Part shown: positions 34,454 through 43,051 of the stretch, one piece after another
Layout: every line of letters begins with the position of its first letter
Position numbering within the stretch: position 1 is the first letter of the stretch
Assembly (NCBI RefSeq): GCF_013404595.1
Contig: NZ_JABVAX010000002.1
Span: 1 to 64,000, forward strand
Source: Jannaschia marina
GTDB taxonomy: Bacteria; Pseudomonadota; Alphaproteobacteria; Rhodobacterales; Rhodobacteraceae
Length of the DNA stretch: 64,000 nucleotides
Direction of reading: 5' to 3'
Made by a program: the position numbers and the translations under genes
The notes under the pieces: generated by a model
Told to the model about the DNA's origin: nothing
The model's input: the letters and a program-made list of their open reading frames with translations, nothing else
Databases searched by the model: none

Positions 34454-35107
34454 ATGAAATTCTTCGTTGATACCGCCGACATCGACGCCATTGCCGAGCT
34501 GAACGACACCGGGATGGTCGACGGGGTGACGACCAACCCCTCGCTCATCGCGAAGTCGGGGCGCGACATCCTCGAGGTGACGAAGGAGATCTGCGATCTG
34601 GTCGACGGTCCCGTCTCGGCCGAGGTCGTGGCGGTCGACCACGAGGAGATGCTGGCCGAGGGGCGGCACCTTGCCAAGATCGCCGACAACATCTGCGTGA
34701 AGGTGCCGCTGACCTGGGCGGGCCTGAAGACCTGCAAGGCGCTCTCGGACGAGGGCACGAAGGTGAATGTGACGCTCTGCTTCAGCGTGAATCAGGCGCT
34801 TCTGGCGGCGAAGGCGGGCGCGACCTTCATCTCGCCCTTCATCGGCCGGCTCGACGACCTGAACCTCGACGGGATGGAGCTTATCCAGGACATCCGCACG
34901 ATGTACGACAACTATGGTTTCGAGACCGAGATCCTGGCCGCGTCGATCCGCAGCGCGAACCACATGAAGGAGGCCGCGCTGATCGGGGCGGACGTGGCGA
35001 CGGCCCCGCCGGGCGTCATCAAGGGGATGATCAACCACGTCCTGACGGACAAGGGGCTCGATGGCTTCCTCGCCGACGCGAAGAAGGCGGGGATCAAGAT
35101 CCTTTGA
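34454..35107 (+). CDS. Transaldolase / fructose-6-phosphate aldolase (TalC-type)
   Basis: This 217-residue class I aldolase of the small TAL/FSA group has [13 protein letters not shown] at the start and [11 protein letters not shown]. The Schiff-base lysine is K83 ([10 protein letters not shown]), followed by [19 protein letters not shown]. These enzymes act in the pentose phosphate pathway as transaldolase; some cleave fructose 6-phosphate instead. The ATG at 34454 has a GAGGAC site 6 bases upstream. It precedes DUF484-xerC on the same strand with a 200-base gap. Confidence 0.88.
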   Translation: MKFFVDTADIDAIAELNDTGMVDGVTTNPSLIAKSGRDILEVTKEICDLVDGPVSAEVVAVDHEEMLAEGRHLAKIADNICVKVPLTWAGLKTCKALSDEGTKVNVTLCFSVNQALLAAKAGATFISPFIGRLDDLNLDGMELIQDIRTMYDNYGFETEILAASIRSANHMKEAALIGADVATAPPGVIKGMINHVLTDKGLDGFLADAKKAGIKIL

Positions 35108-35304
35108 GAATGCCAAATCGCCGGGCCGGGGGCGGCCCCGCGATGCGCGGCCTCCGGCCCGCGCCGGATGCTGTTTCGCGCCACGCAGGACATGCCGGTC
35201 ACACCCCGCGCGGAAAGCGGCCCACCGCTGCGATTTTCCCCTCGGCGGATGTCGCATCCGTGCTAGCCCTGCCTCAAACCGGCATCAGACCGAAGAGAGA
35301 GCAG

Positions 35305-36000
35305 ATGGCAGAGACGAGTGCGCAGGCGGCCGCCGATTGGCGGGACCGCGTGATGACCGACCCCGAGATGATCCTAGAGGACCGCGACCTGATGCGCGCG
35401 CTCATCGCCGCGAACGAGCGGCAGATGGGCAAGAACATCGTTGACCTGCGAGGCATTGCGATGGAGCGGCTGGAGGCGCGGCTCGACCGGCTGGAGGACA
35501 CGCATCGCAGCGTCATCGCCGCCGCCTACGAGAACCTCGCGGGGACGAACCAGATCCATCGCTGCGTCCTGAAGCTTCTGGAGGCGGAGACGCTGGGCGA
35601 GTTGCTCGATCTGCTGCCCGGGGAACTGGCCGACATCGTGCGCGTCGACCGCGTGCGCCTCGTTCTCGAGAGCACCGCGCCCGAGACGGCCCCGCATGAC
35701 GCGGTTTCGCCCGTCGATGCGGGCTTCGTGCAGCAATACATCACGCAGGGGCGGGACGTGCCCGTGCGGCAGGTCACCTTGCGGCAGTGCAATCCGGCGT
35801 CGCAGTGGGTCTTCGGACCCGATGCGGCCTGGGTCCGGTCCGAGGCGTTGCTGAAGATCGAGCTCGGGGCCGGGCGCTTGCCGGCGATGCTGGCCTTCGG
35901 GTCGGAGGACCCGCACCAGTTCCGCGCCAATCAGGGCACCGAGCTTCTGACGTTCTTTACCCGGGCGTTCGAGCGCGTGCTGGCCCGGCATCTGACGTGA
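35305..36000 (+). CDS. DUF484 (GAF-like) protein
   Basis: This 231-residue cytoplasmic protein has an N-terminal helical segment with DPEMILEDRDLMRALIAANE and the coiled coil RGIAMERLEARLDRLEDTH, then a GAF-like domain (about 95-228, ending ELLTFFTRAFERVLARHL). DUF484 genes commonly precede xerC in proteobacteria and their role is unknown. The stop overlaps the GTG start of xerC by 4 bases. A GAGAGAG site precedes the start at 35305. Confidence 0.82.
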   Translation: MAETSAQAAADWRDRVMTDPEMILEDRDLMRALIAANERQMGKNIVDLRGIAMERLEARLDRLEDTHRSVIAAAYENLAGTNQIHRCVLKLLEAETLGELLDLLPGELADIVRVDRVRLVLESTAPETAPHDAVSPVDAGFVQQYITQGRDVPVRQVTLRQCNPASQWVFGPDAAWVRSEALLKIELGAGRLPAMLAFGSEDPHQFRANQGTELLTFFTRAFERVLARHLT

Positions 36001-36923
36001 CACTGGAGATCAGCCCGGGCGCGCGCGATGCGCTGACGGCCTGGCTCGATCACCTGCGCGCGCTCGACGGGGCGGCGGAGAACACGCTGACGGCCTATTC
36101 GCGCGACGTGGCGCGCTTCCTCGCGTTTCAGGCCGGGCATCGCGGCGGGCCGATGGGCCTGCGGGAGATCGGGGCGATCGCGACGGCCGACATGCGCGCC
36201 TGGATGGCCTCCGAGCGGGTGCGGGGCAGCGGCGCGCGCTCGGTCGCGCGGCGGCTCTCGGCGGTGAAGTCGTTCATCCGGTGGCTGAGCGAGCGGGAGG
36301 GGTTCGACCCGACCGCGATCCTGGCGACGCGGGCTCCGAAGTTTCGCAAACCCCTGCCACGACCGGTTTCGCAGGAGGCGGCGAAGGACCTGATCGAGAC
36401 GGTGGGGATGCAGCACACGACCCCTTGGATCGCGGCGCGCGACGTGGCGGTGGTGACGGTGCTCTACGGGTGCGGGCTGCGCATCTCTGAAGGGTTGGGG
36501 CTCAGGGGCGCGGATGCGCCGCTGGCCGATGTGCTGCGGATCCGGGGCAAGGGCGGCAAGGAGCGGCTCGTGCCGGTGCTCCCGGTCGCGCGGGCGGCGG
36601 TGGAGCGCTACGCAGCGGCTTGTCCCTACGAGCTGGACGCCGGGGGTCCGCTCTTTCGCGGGGCCCGCGGGGGCGCGCTGAGCGCCCGTCAGGTGGCGGG
36701 CGTGATGGCGCAGGCGCGGATGCAGCTGGGCCTGCCGGCCTCGGCCACGCCGCACGCGTTGCGACACAGCTTCGCGACGCATCTTCTGGAGGCGGGGGGC
36801 GATCTGCGGTCGATCCAGGAATTGCTGGGCCATGCCAGTCTGTCGACGACGCAGGCCTATACCGCGGTCGATCAGGTGCACCTGATGGAGACCTACGCCC
36901 GCGCCCATCCGCACGGGCGCTGA
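35997..36923 (+). CDS. xerC: Tyrosine recombinase XerC
   Basis: This 308-residue site-specific recombinase resolves chromosome dimers at dif with XerD. The N-terminal SAM-like DNA-binding domain covers about 10-100. All catalytic residues are visible: R162 (GLRISE), K185 (GKGGKER), H253 and R256 (HALRHSFATH), H279 (LGHASLSTTQ) and the nucleophile Y288. The start is GTG 35997 in a GTGA overlap with the DUF484 gene; the longer open frame is unsupported. Context and length indicate a housekeeping Xer protein, not a phage integrase. Confidence 0.9.
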   Translation: MTLEISPGARDALTAWLDHLRALDGAAENTLTAYSRDVARFLAFQAGHRGGPMGLREIGAIATADMRAWMASERVRGSGARSVARRLSAVKSFIRWLSEREGFDPTAILATRAPKFRKPLPRPVSQEAAKDLIETVGMQHTTPWIAARDVAVVTVLYGCGLRISEGLGLRGADAPLADVLRIRGKGGKERLVPVLPVARAAVERYAAACPYELDAGGPLFRGARGGALSARQVAGVMAQARMQLGLPASATPHALRHSFATHLLEAGGDLRSIQELLGHASLSTTQAYTAVDQVHLMETYARAHPHGR

Positions 36924-36928
36924 GCGGC

Positions 36929-38344
36929 TCAGTAGGTCGTCTGCGGCAGCGGCGTGACCATGCGCAGGCGCGACAGGAACACGCGCGTCCACCAAGCGAT
37001 GTCTTCCTCGAACACGCCCTGCATCAGCTCGGCGTGACGGGCGACGCGGTCGGCGCGCGGCATGGTGAGAGCGGTCTCGATCGCATCGGCGAAACTGCCG
37101 TGGTCGAACGGGTTGACGAGGAGCGCGGCGTCCATCTGCTCGGCCGCCCCGGCGAAATGCGACAGGACGAGGACGCCCGGATCGTCCGGATCCTGCGCGG
37201 CGACGTATTCCTTGGCGACGAGGTTCATACCATCGGCAAGCGGCGTCACGAGGGCCACCTGCGCGCGGCGGTAGAGCCCCGCGATCACGTCGCGGTCGAT
37301 GTGGCGGCGGACGTAGCGGATCGGCGTCCAGTCGAGGTCAGCGTGGGCTCCGTTGATGGAGCCCGCGGCCTGCTCCAGTTCCTCGCGGATGTCCTGATAG
37401 GCCGAGACGTCCTCGCGCGAGATGGGCGCGATCTGGAGGAAAGTGGCGCGGGCGTCGCCGGGGGCGCGGCGCGAGAGATACTCGCCGAAGGACTTGAAGC
37501 GATGGACAAGTCCCTTGGAATAGTCGAGCCGGTCGACACCGATCAGCAGCGGGGCTCCATCGGCCAGTTGCAGCTCCGGCGGGGTCGACGCGCGGGCGGT
37601 GGCGGCGAATCCTTCGGCGTCGATGCCGATCGGGAAGCTCAGGACGCGGAACTGCCGGCCGCCGCGGGCCAGGCTGCCGTTCGGAAGGATCTGGACCTTG
37701 GGATCGTGGCGCAACGTCTCGGTCGCGGCGGCCACGTCGCGGCGGGTCTGGAGCCCGACGATGTCGTGGGCCGCGAGCCAGGGAGAGAGCGCGGCCACCT
37801 GCGGCAGCGCCATCACGTCGTTCGGGTTCGGGAACGGGATATGCAGGAACAGACCGATCCGGGCGGTTACGCCGAGATTGCGCAATTCCTGCGCGACCAT
37901 GAGGAAATGATAGTCGTGGATCCAGATCAGGTCTTCGGGCTTGGCGATCGCGGCGATGGCGCGGGCCACGCGCCGGTTGACGGCGGCATAGGCCTCGAAA
38001 TCGCCCTCGGTGATCTCCAGAAGGTCGGGCCGATGGTGGAAGAGCGGCCAGAGAACGGAGTTGGCGTAGCCGAGGTAATAGCCCCGATGCTCCCGGTCGG
38101 TGAGTGCGAAGGTCGCCTTCTCGTAGGCTCCGCCGGCCGCCCCGTCGTCGATGGGGGTCAGCCCGTCGAGTGCCTGCTCGGTCGGTTCGGCCGCGCCGAT
38201 CCAGAGCCCGCCCGCACCGGTGAGTGCCTCGTGCAGTGCGAACACGAGGCCGCCCGCAGGGACGTTGCCCCTCGGGATGCGGTTCGACACCACGATCAGG
38301 CGGCCATCCTCTTCGGGCTCGGGGCGCATGGTCACGTCAAGCAA
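36929..38344 (-). CDS. otsA: Trehalose-6-phosphate synthase
   Basis: This 471-residue GT20 glycosyltransferase makes trehalose 6-phosphate from UDP-glucose and glucose 6-phosphate. Recognisable segments include LIVVSNRIP and the glycine-rich AGGLV (acceptor loop), WIHDYHFLMVA, GVDRLDYSKGL and the donor-site block DGMNLVAKEYVAAQ. Full length. It is the last gene of galU-otsB-otsA on the minus strand and overlaps otsB by 8 bases. galU provides its UDP-glucose. Confidence 0.92.
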   Translation of the reverse strand: MLDVTMRPEPEEDGRLIVVSNRIPRGNVPAGGLVFALHEALTGAGGLWIGAAEPTEQALDGLTPIDDGAAGGAYEKATFALTDREHRGYYLGYANSVLWPLFHHRPDLLEITEGDFEAYAAVNRRVARAIAAIAKPEDLIWIHDYHFLMVAQELRNLGVTARIGLFLHIPFPNPNDVMALPQVAALSPWLAAHDIVGLQTRRDVAAATETLRHDPKVQILPNGSLARGGRQFRVLSFPIGIDAEGFAATARASTPPELQLADGAPLLIGVDRLDYSKGLVHRFKSFGEYLSRRAPGDARATFLQIAPISREDVSAYQDIREELEQAAGSINGAHADLDWTPIRYVRRHIDRDVIAGLYRRAQVALVTPLADGMNLVAKEYVAAQDPDDPGVLVLSHFAGAAEQMDAALLVNPFDHGSFADAIETALTMPRADRVARHAELMQGVFEEDIAWWTRVFLSRLRMVTPLPQTTY

Positions 38345-39116
38345 GCCACTCCTCCAGACGATCGAGAAGGTCGGCGGGTTTGGGCAGGCGAACGGGGGCC
38401 ACGGTTTCGGCCTGACCGATCTTGACGGCCGTGCCGCCGCGGTCGAGCACGAGTTGCAGCGCCGGCTCGTCGGTCAGGTCGTCGCCCGCGAAGATCGGCG
38501 TCGTGCCGTCGAAGGCCTGATCTTCGAGGAGCCGGGCCAGGGCGATGTCCTTGCCGACATCCTCGGGCTTGATCTCGTAGGCCATGAGGGCGGGTTGGAG
38601 GCGGAACCCGTCGGCCGCCATGGCGAGGCTCTCCATGAAGCGCAGTGCCAGGGCCGATTGCGCTTCGGCCTGCCGGAAGTGGAGCACCACGCCGGAGGGC
38701 TTGGGCTCCACCAGAAATTCGGGGCGCAGGCGGGCGAAGTCGTTCACGAGGCGCGTTAGGCGGCGGACGGTGTCGGTATCGTAGTCCGACAGCGTCACGT
38801 GCTCGCCGCCCTGCCGCATCTCCGCACCATGGGTGCCGATCAGCGTCCCCTCGAACCCCGGCAGGAAGTTCTCGAGTGCCTCGACCGAGCGGCCCGAGAC
38901 GAGTGCGACGCGCCCGTCGAGCCGTTCCATCGCGCGGTCCAGCAGGCTCGGCACGCGATCGGGAATGGCGATGCCGTCCGGGCGATCGGCGATATCGACG
39001 AGTGTGCCGTCGAAATCGAGAAAGAGGCTGGCCCGCTTCGGATTGGGAAACGGATCGGTGAGGGGGGCGCAGGGATCGGGCTGCCCCATGAAACCGGTCA
39101 TCTGATAATATTCCAT
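38337..39116 (-). CDS. otsB: Trehalose-6-phosphate phosphatase
   Basis: This 259-residue HAD-family phosphatase completes trehalose synthesis. HAD motif I is LFLDFDGTLVD, with the nucleophile Asp and the acid/base Asp two residues later. Motif II is VALVSGRS and motif IV is IFAGDDLTDE. I start at the ATG at 39116 (MEYYQMTGFM); the upstream extension overlaps galU out of frame. It lies 19 bases after the galU stop and overlaps otsA. Confidence 0.9.
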   Translation of the reverse strand: MEYYQMTGFMGQPDPCAPLTDPFPNPKRASLFLDFDGTLVDIADRPDGIAIPDRVPSLLDRAMERLDGRVALVSGRSVEALENFLPGFEGTLIGTHGAEMRQGGEHVTLSDYDTDTVRRLTRLVNDFARLRPEFLVEPKPSGVVLHFRQAEAQSALALRFMESLAMAADGFRLQPALMAYEIKPEDVGKDIALARLLEDQAFDGTTPIFAGDDLTDEPALQLVLDRGGTAVKIGQAETVAPVRLPKPADLLDRLEEWLA

Positions 39117-39135
39117 GTGTCTGCTCCGCCCTCTC

Positions 39136-39981
39136 TCACTCCGCCGCGACGTTGAGGGCGGGGGCGTTGCGCATCTGCTGGACCGCGAGGGTGGCATCCA
39201 CGATGCCGTCGGGATTGCCACAGTCGAAGCGCGTGCCCGAAAAGCGGAAGGCATGGATCGCGCCGGTCGATGCGATCGCATCGGTCAGCTGTATCTCGCC
39301 GCCCGTCCCGGGTTCGGTGTCGCGCAATGTGTCGAAGACGCTCGGGTCGAGCACGTAGCGCCCGACCGCTGCCAGACGGGACGGCGCATCGTCCGGATCT
39401 GGTTTCTCGACCAGACCGCGCGCGGGCGTCGCGGCGGCTTCTCCCGGCGTGCAATCGAAGATGCCGTAGCTCGAGACGCGGTCGCGCGGCACCTCCTGCG
39501 CGGCGATGAGACTGCGCATGTCGCCGGGGACGAACGCATCGGCCATTTCGGCAAGGCAGGGCGGCCCGAGCATGAGATCGTCGGGGAGGATGACGCCGAC
39601 CGGTCCTTCGAGAAGGTGATCGGCGGCCTGTAGGACCGCGTGGCCGAGGCCAAGGGGCTCGTGCTGCATGACGAAGACCACATCGACGTCGCCGGGCACG
39701 GACGCGTTGCGCACCGCTTCGAGGAGGTCATCCTTGCCCTTTTCCGCGAGCCCCTTTTCGAGGCGCGGGGCTGGCCGGAGATATTCCTCGATGGCCGACT
39801 TCTCTGGGTGGGACACGAAGACGAGCCGCCGCGCGCCGGCCGCGAGCGCCTCGTCGACGGCGAATTGCAGCAATGGGGTGTCATAGACCGGCAGAAGCTC
39901 CTTCGGTGTCGCTTTGGTCGCGGGAAGCATCCGCGTTCCCATGCCGGCTACGGGGAAGACGACGGTGGGAAGGGCGGCCAT
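39136..39981 (-). CDS. galU: UTP-glucose-1-phosphate uridylyltransferase
   Basis: This 281-residue enzyme makes UDP-glucose. The nucleotide-binding segment VVFPVAGMGTRMLPATKATPKELLPV is near the N-terminus, followed by FVSHPEKSAIEEY, GLGHAVLQA and the metal-site block VILPDDLML. I start at the ATG at 39981 because AGGA lies 8 bases upstream; an ATG at 39990 is possible. The frame opens as far as 40029, but that would place the start inside the promoter candidate. Being first in galU-otsB-otsA suggests UDP-glucose made here feeds trehalose synthesis. Confidence 0.9.
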   Translation of the reverse strand: MAALPTVVFPVAGMGTRMLPATKATPKELLPVYDTPLLQFAVDEALAAGARRLVFVSHPEKSAIEEYLRPAPRLEKGLAEKGKDDLLEAVRNASVPGDVDVVFVMQHEPLGLGHAVLQAADHLLEGPVGVILPDDLMLGPPCLAEMADAFVPGDMRSLIAAQEVPRDRVSSYGIFDCTPGEAAATPARGLVEKPDPDDAPSRLAAVGRYVLDPSVFDTLRDTEPGTGGEIQLTDAIASTGAIHAFRFSGTRFDCGNPDGIVDATLAVQQMRNAPALNVAAE

Positions 39982-40027
39982 GATAGACATCCTGTTCGGT
40001 GGGGAAAAATGAGGCATATGCCTATTC

Positions 40028-40052
40028 AACCACAGGCGGAGGGCAGAGTTCC
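40028..40052 (-). promoter_or_regulatory. EcfG-like promoter candidate upstream of galU-otsB-otsA
   Basis: On the minus strand, GGAAC (40052-40048), 16 bases, then GGTT (40031-40028). The -35 and spacing match the alphaproteobacterial general-stress sigma EcfG (GGAAC-N16/17-CGTT); the -10 differs in its first base. It lies about 47 bases before the galU start. Trehalose genes are common general-stress targets, so it is plausible but not certain. Confidence 0.45.
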
Positions 40053-40133
40053 GTCTCTGGACGGCCTGCTGTGCTGAGTTTGCGGGAATTGGCCGAGACT
40101 TTTCGCAGGTGCAGCATTATCCCGCCGAATTGC

Positions 40134-41561
40134 CTAATTATCGAGCAGTTCCGATATGCGGGACAAATCGGACCGGACGTCAGCCATGGCCCGATCGCGG
40201 CTCTCGGGGTCGGGGAGTCGCAGCAGATAGCTGGGGTGAAGCGTCACGAGGAGCGGGCGGCCGTCCCGTGTCTGCTCCAGCCCGCCGCGGCGCTTGAGGA
40301 GGCCGCGCCCGTCGCCGGTCAGGGCGTGGAGCGCGGTGGCCCCCATGGCGACGACGAGCTCGGGATCGACGCTCGCCAGCTCCCGGTCGAGCCACCAGCG
40401 GCAGGCGCTGATCTCGCCCGCGTCGGGGCGCTGATGGAGGCGGCGTTTGCCGCGCTGGGTGAATTTGAAGTGTTTCACGGCATTGGTGACGTAAGCCGCG
40501 CTGCGGTCGAGTTTCGCCTCGGCGGCCAGCCGGTCGAACATCTGGCCGGCGGGGCCGACGAAGGGACGGCCGGCGACATCCTCCTGATCGCCGGGCTGCT
40601 CCCCCACGATCATCAGGGCCGCGTCCGCCGGTCCCTCGCCCGGCACGGCCTGCGTGGCCGGGCCGTGGAGCGGACAGCGGGTGCAGGCCGCAAGGTCGCG
40701 TCCGAGATCCGACAGATGTGCCGGAGCGAAGAGCCCTGGCATCGGGCGGTTCGCGTTCTTCTCCTTGCGCCGGGCGGTGTTCGGCGCGGGAGCGGTCGCC
40801 CCGGCTTCCTGCATCGCGGTCATGCGGGTGCGGGCATTTGCGATGAGGGCGGGAATCGCCGCGGTCTCGGGCATGTTCCGCCAGTATTTCTTGGGCATTT
40901 CGGCGCGCATGGCGTCGGGCTTCAGTCGGGCGGGGTTGAAGATGTTGCTGTAGTAGGTCGTCCAGAGCTGCTCCAGCGGGTCGCTCGCCTCGGGGCGCAG
41001 GCTGTCGACGGCCTCCAGCGTGAGGGTGCGGCCGTGGTAGCGGATGGTCACCTCGGGGGTCACGATCGTCCAGTCCATGTCGCCGAACCGGTTGACGAAG
41101 AAATCGGCGACAGGCTCCTCTATGCGGTGGGTCGGCTCGAACCAGGCGGTGAAGCGGCGTTTGCCCTCAGTGTCGGGAACTTCGCGGAAGCGGACGAAGG
41201 CGTGCATCTTGTGCAGGTCGCGGTGGATCGCCTTGGCGATGTCGCGGGCTTCGGCCACCTGCGGATCGGCGCGGTTCGACAGGAGTTTCGGCGTGTCCTG
41301 CAACCGCACGAGCAGGGCATAGGCGAGGGTCAGGCCCCGGCCCGAACGCTCGGGGATCAGGCTGCGGCTGAGGTCGGCGAAGCTCTTGGGGACGCGCAGG
41401 TCGCCGCGGTTGACGGGCAGCGGGGCGTCGAACATGGAGGCGTCGCCGCCCTCCAGTCCCCAATCGACGGCTGCCGTCGGGATTTCGGCACGCGCCAGCC
41501 GTCGCGCCGTCTCGCGCCAGGCGGCGTAGGTGCCGATGCGGGGCAGGCGCGGGGCGTACAC
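40134..41561 (-). CDS. udgX: UdgX-type uracil-DNA glycosylase fused to a DUF4130 domain
   Basis: This is a 475-residue fusion. The N-terminal part (about 1-255) is DUF4130, found beside a partner radical SAM protein. The C-terminal glycosylase (about 275-470) has the family-4-like motif GEQPGDQED (320-328), an N-terminal Cys pair (C293, C296) for the 4Fe-4S cluster, and HPSYLLR (442-448). The UdgX-specific loop reads KRRLH (372-376). In UdgX proteins this His forms a covalent bond to the DNA sugar after uracil removal, so H376 would be the trap. The gene starts 1 base after the radical SAM gene ends, so both are co-transcribed. Confidence 0.88.
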   Translation of the reverse strand: MYAPRLPRIGTYAAWRETARRLARAEIPTAAVDWGLEGGDASMFDAPLPVNRGDLRVPKSFADLSRSLIPERSGRGLTLAYALLVRLQDTPKLLSNRADPQVAEARDIAKAIHRDLHKMHAFVRFREVPDTEGKRRFTAWFEPTHRIEEPVADFFVNRFGDMDWTIVTPEVTIRYHGRTLTLEAVDSLRPEASDPLEQLWTTYYSNIFNPARLKPDAMRAEMPKKYWRNMPETAAIPALIANARTRMTAMQEAGATAPAPNTARRKEKNANRPMPGLFAPAHLSDLGRDLAACTRCPLHGPATQAVPGEGPADAALMIVGEQPGDQEDVAGRPFVGPAGQMFDRLAAEAKLDRSAAYVTNAVKHFKFTQRGKRRLHQRPDAGEISACRWWLDRELASVDPELVVAMGATALHALTGDGRGLLKRRGGLEQTRDGRPLLVTLHPSYLLRLPDPESRDRAMADVRSDLSRISELLDN

Positions 41562-41562
41562 G

Positions 41563-42801
41563 CTAGAAGAGTTCCATCTGCCTGGGCTTCACGAAGCGAG
41601 CGCGCAGGTCGGCGGCGTCGAGCATCTGACCCGGCGTATGGCCGCGCGCGACGACGAAGGACGACGCCTGTTTCACGCGGCCGCCCATGCGGCGGATATC
41701 TTCGAGCGTGAGCGCGCCGTTGCGACGGGCCGAAAGGATGCGCTGCACGATCTTGGTGCCGAAGCCGGGCACGCGCAGCAGCGTCTCCTTGTCGGCGCGG
41801 TTGACGTCGACGGGGAAACGGTCGCGGTGGGCGAGGGCCCAGGCGAGCTTGGGGTCGACGTCGAGGTCGAGCATGCCGCCCGCATCCCGCGTGACGATCT
41901 CGTCGAGGCCGAAGTCGTAGAACCGCAGGAGCCAATCCGCCTGATAGAGCCGGTGTTCGCGCATCAGGGGCGGATCGACCAACGGCAGCACCGCGCTGGC
42001 GTCGGGAATGGGCGAGAAGGCGGAGTAGTAGACGCGCTTCAGCCCGTAGGCCCCGTAGAGGCGGTTCGCATTGCCGAGGATCGTGGCGTCGTCCGACGGG
42101 TCGGCCCCGACGATCATCTGGGTGGACTGGCCCGCGGGCGCGAACTTGCCGCGCCTGCGCCCGGTGTAGGAGCGCTCGGAATAATCCTCCTTGGTCAGCC
42201 GCACCTTGCCCATGGCCCCGCGGATGCCGACCGGGTCTTTCTCGGGGGCGTATGTCTTGACGCTGGCGTCTGTCGGCAGCTCCACGTTGATCGAGAGTCG
42301 GTCGGCGGCGAGGCCCGCGCGTTCGATCAATCCGGCGCTGGCCTCGGGGATGGTCTTGAGGTGGATGTAGCCGCGGAAGCCGCTTTCCCGCAGCTTTTCG
42401 GCGATGCGCACCATCTCCTCCATCGTGTAGTCCGAGGACTTCACGATACCGGACGACAGGAACAATCCCTCGATGTAGTTGCGGCGGTAGAATTCGGTGG
42501 TAAGCCAGACGACCTCCTCCACCGTGAAGCGCGCGCGGGGTACGTTGGACGACACGCGGTTCACGCAATAGGCGCAGTCGTAGACGCAATAATTGGTCAT
42601 CAGGATCTTCAGCAGCGAGATGCAGCGGCCGTCGGGCGCATAGGCGTGGCAGATGCCGGAGCCGGTGGTCGAGCCCAGCCCCTTGCCATCGCGCGAGCCG
42701 CGTTTCGTCGTCCCGGACGAGGCGCAACTCGCATCGTATTTCGCCGCATCCGACAGCAGCGCAAGTTTCTCCTGAAGCGTCATCTTCGCCATGTCGTTCA
42801 C
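41563..42801 (-). CDS. Putative DNA modification/repair radical SAM protein
   Basis: The product has 412 residues. The radical SAM cluster motif is C72-x3-C76-x2-C79 (NYCVYDCAYCVNR), followed by an FLSSGI segment. The C-terminal region has a helix-hairpin-helix DNA-binding motif (LLRVPGFGTKIVQRILSARR). This is the family regularly encoded beside DUF4130/UdgX proteins and thought to act in DNA repair, although the reaction is unknown. The start I give is MNDMAKM at 42801. It is divergent from the stress operon across 135 bases. Confidence 0.85.
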   Translation of the reverse strand: MNDMAKMTLQEKLALLSDAAKYDASCASSGTTKRGSRDGKGLGSTTGSGICHAYAPDGRCISLLKILMTNYCVYDCAYCVNRVSSNVPRARFTVEEVVWLTTEFYRRNYIEGLFLSSGIVKSSDYTMEEMVRIAEKLRESGFRGYIHLKTIPEASAGLIERAGLAADRLSINVELPTDASVKTYAPEKDPVGIRGAMGKVRLTKEDYSERSYTGRRRGKFAPAGQSTQMIVGADPSDDATILGNANRLYGAYGLKRVYYSAFSPIPDASAVLPLVDPPLMREHRLYQADWLLRFYDFGLDEIVTRDAGGMLDLDVDPKLAWALAHRDRFPVDVNRADKETLLRVPGFGTKIVQRILSARRNGALTLEDIRRMGGRVKQASSFVVARGHTPGQMLDAADLRARFVKPRQMELF

Positions 42802-42844
42802 ATTATGTTCTCAATCGGAAGCAGGCAAGGGCCGGACCTGCGAC

Positions 42845-42869
42845 GGAACATCCCGCCGACTGTAGCGTT
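42845..42869 (+). promoter_or_regulatory. EcfG-type general stress promoter
   Basis: GGAAC (42845-42849), 16 bases, CGTT (42866-42869): a full match to the EcfG consensus of alphaproteobacteria. It lies 67 bases upstream of a 22-codon membrane peptide gene and a run of envelope-stress genes that are typical members of this regulon. Confidence 0.75.
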
Positions 42870-42936
42870 GGACCGGCGAACTCAAACGTGAGCAATCGCC
42901 TTCTGCGCGATGCCTCCCAATCCGAAAGGACATCCC

Positions 42937-43005
42937 ATGCACAGCATTTTCTACATCATCGGTGTCGTCGTCGTGGCTCTGGCCGTCGTGAACTTCGTCG
43001 CCTGA
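42937..43005 (+). CDS. 22-residue single-span membrane peptide
   Basis: The reading MHSIFYIIGVVVVALAVVNF plus two residues and TGA is almost entirely a transmembrane helix. GAAAGGA lies 7 bases before the ATG, and a matching EcfG promoter is upstream. It is followed after 46 bases by the DUF883-like gene. Its size hides it from ordinary gene finders. Very short hydrophobic peptides of this kind precede stress genes in related bacteria as far as I know; the role is unknown. Confidence 0.65.
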   Translation: MHSIFYIIGVVVVALAVVNFVA

Positions 43006-43051
43006 CGCAGGGGAGCGCGCTTCCACCCATTCTCAACACAGGAGTTTCGAC

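Noticed and set aside
35997..36923. Phage or island integrase
   Set aside because: Length, coupling to DUF484 and lack of adjacent tRNA, attachment sites or phage genes fit housekeeping XerC.
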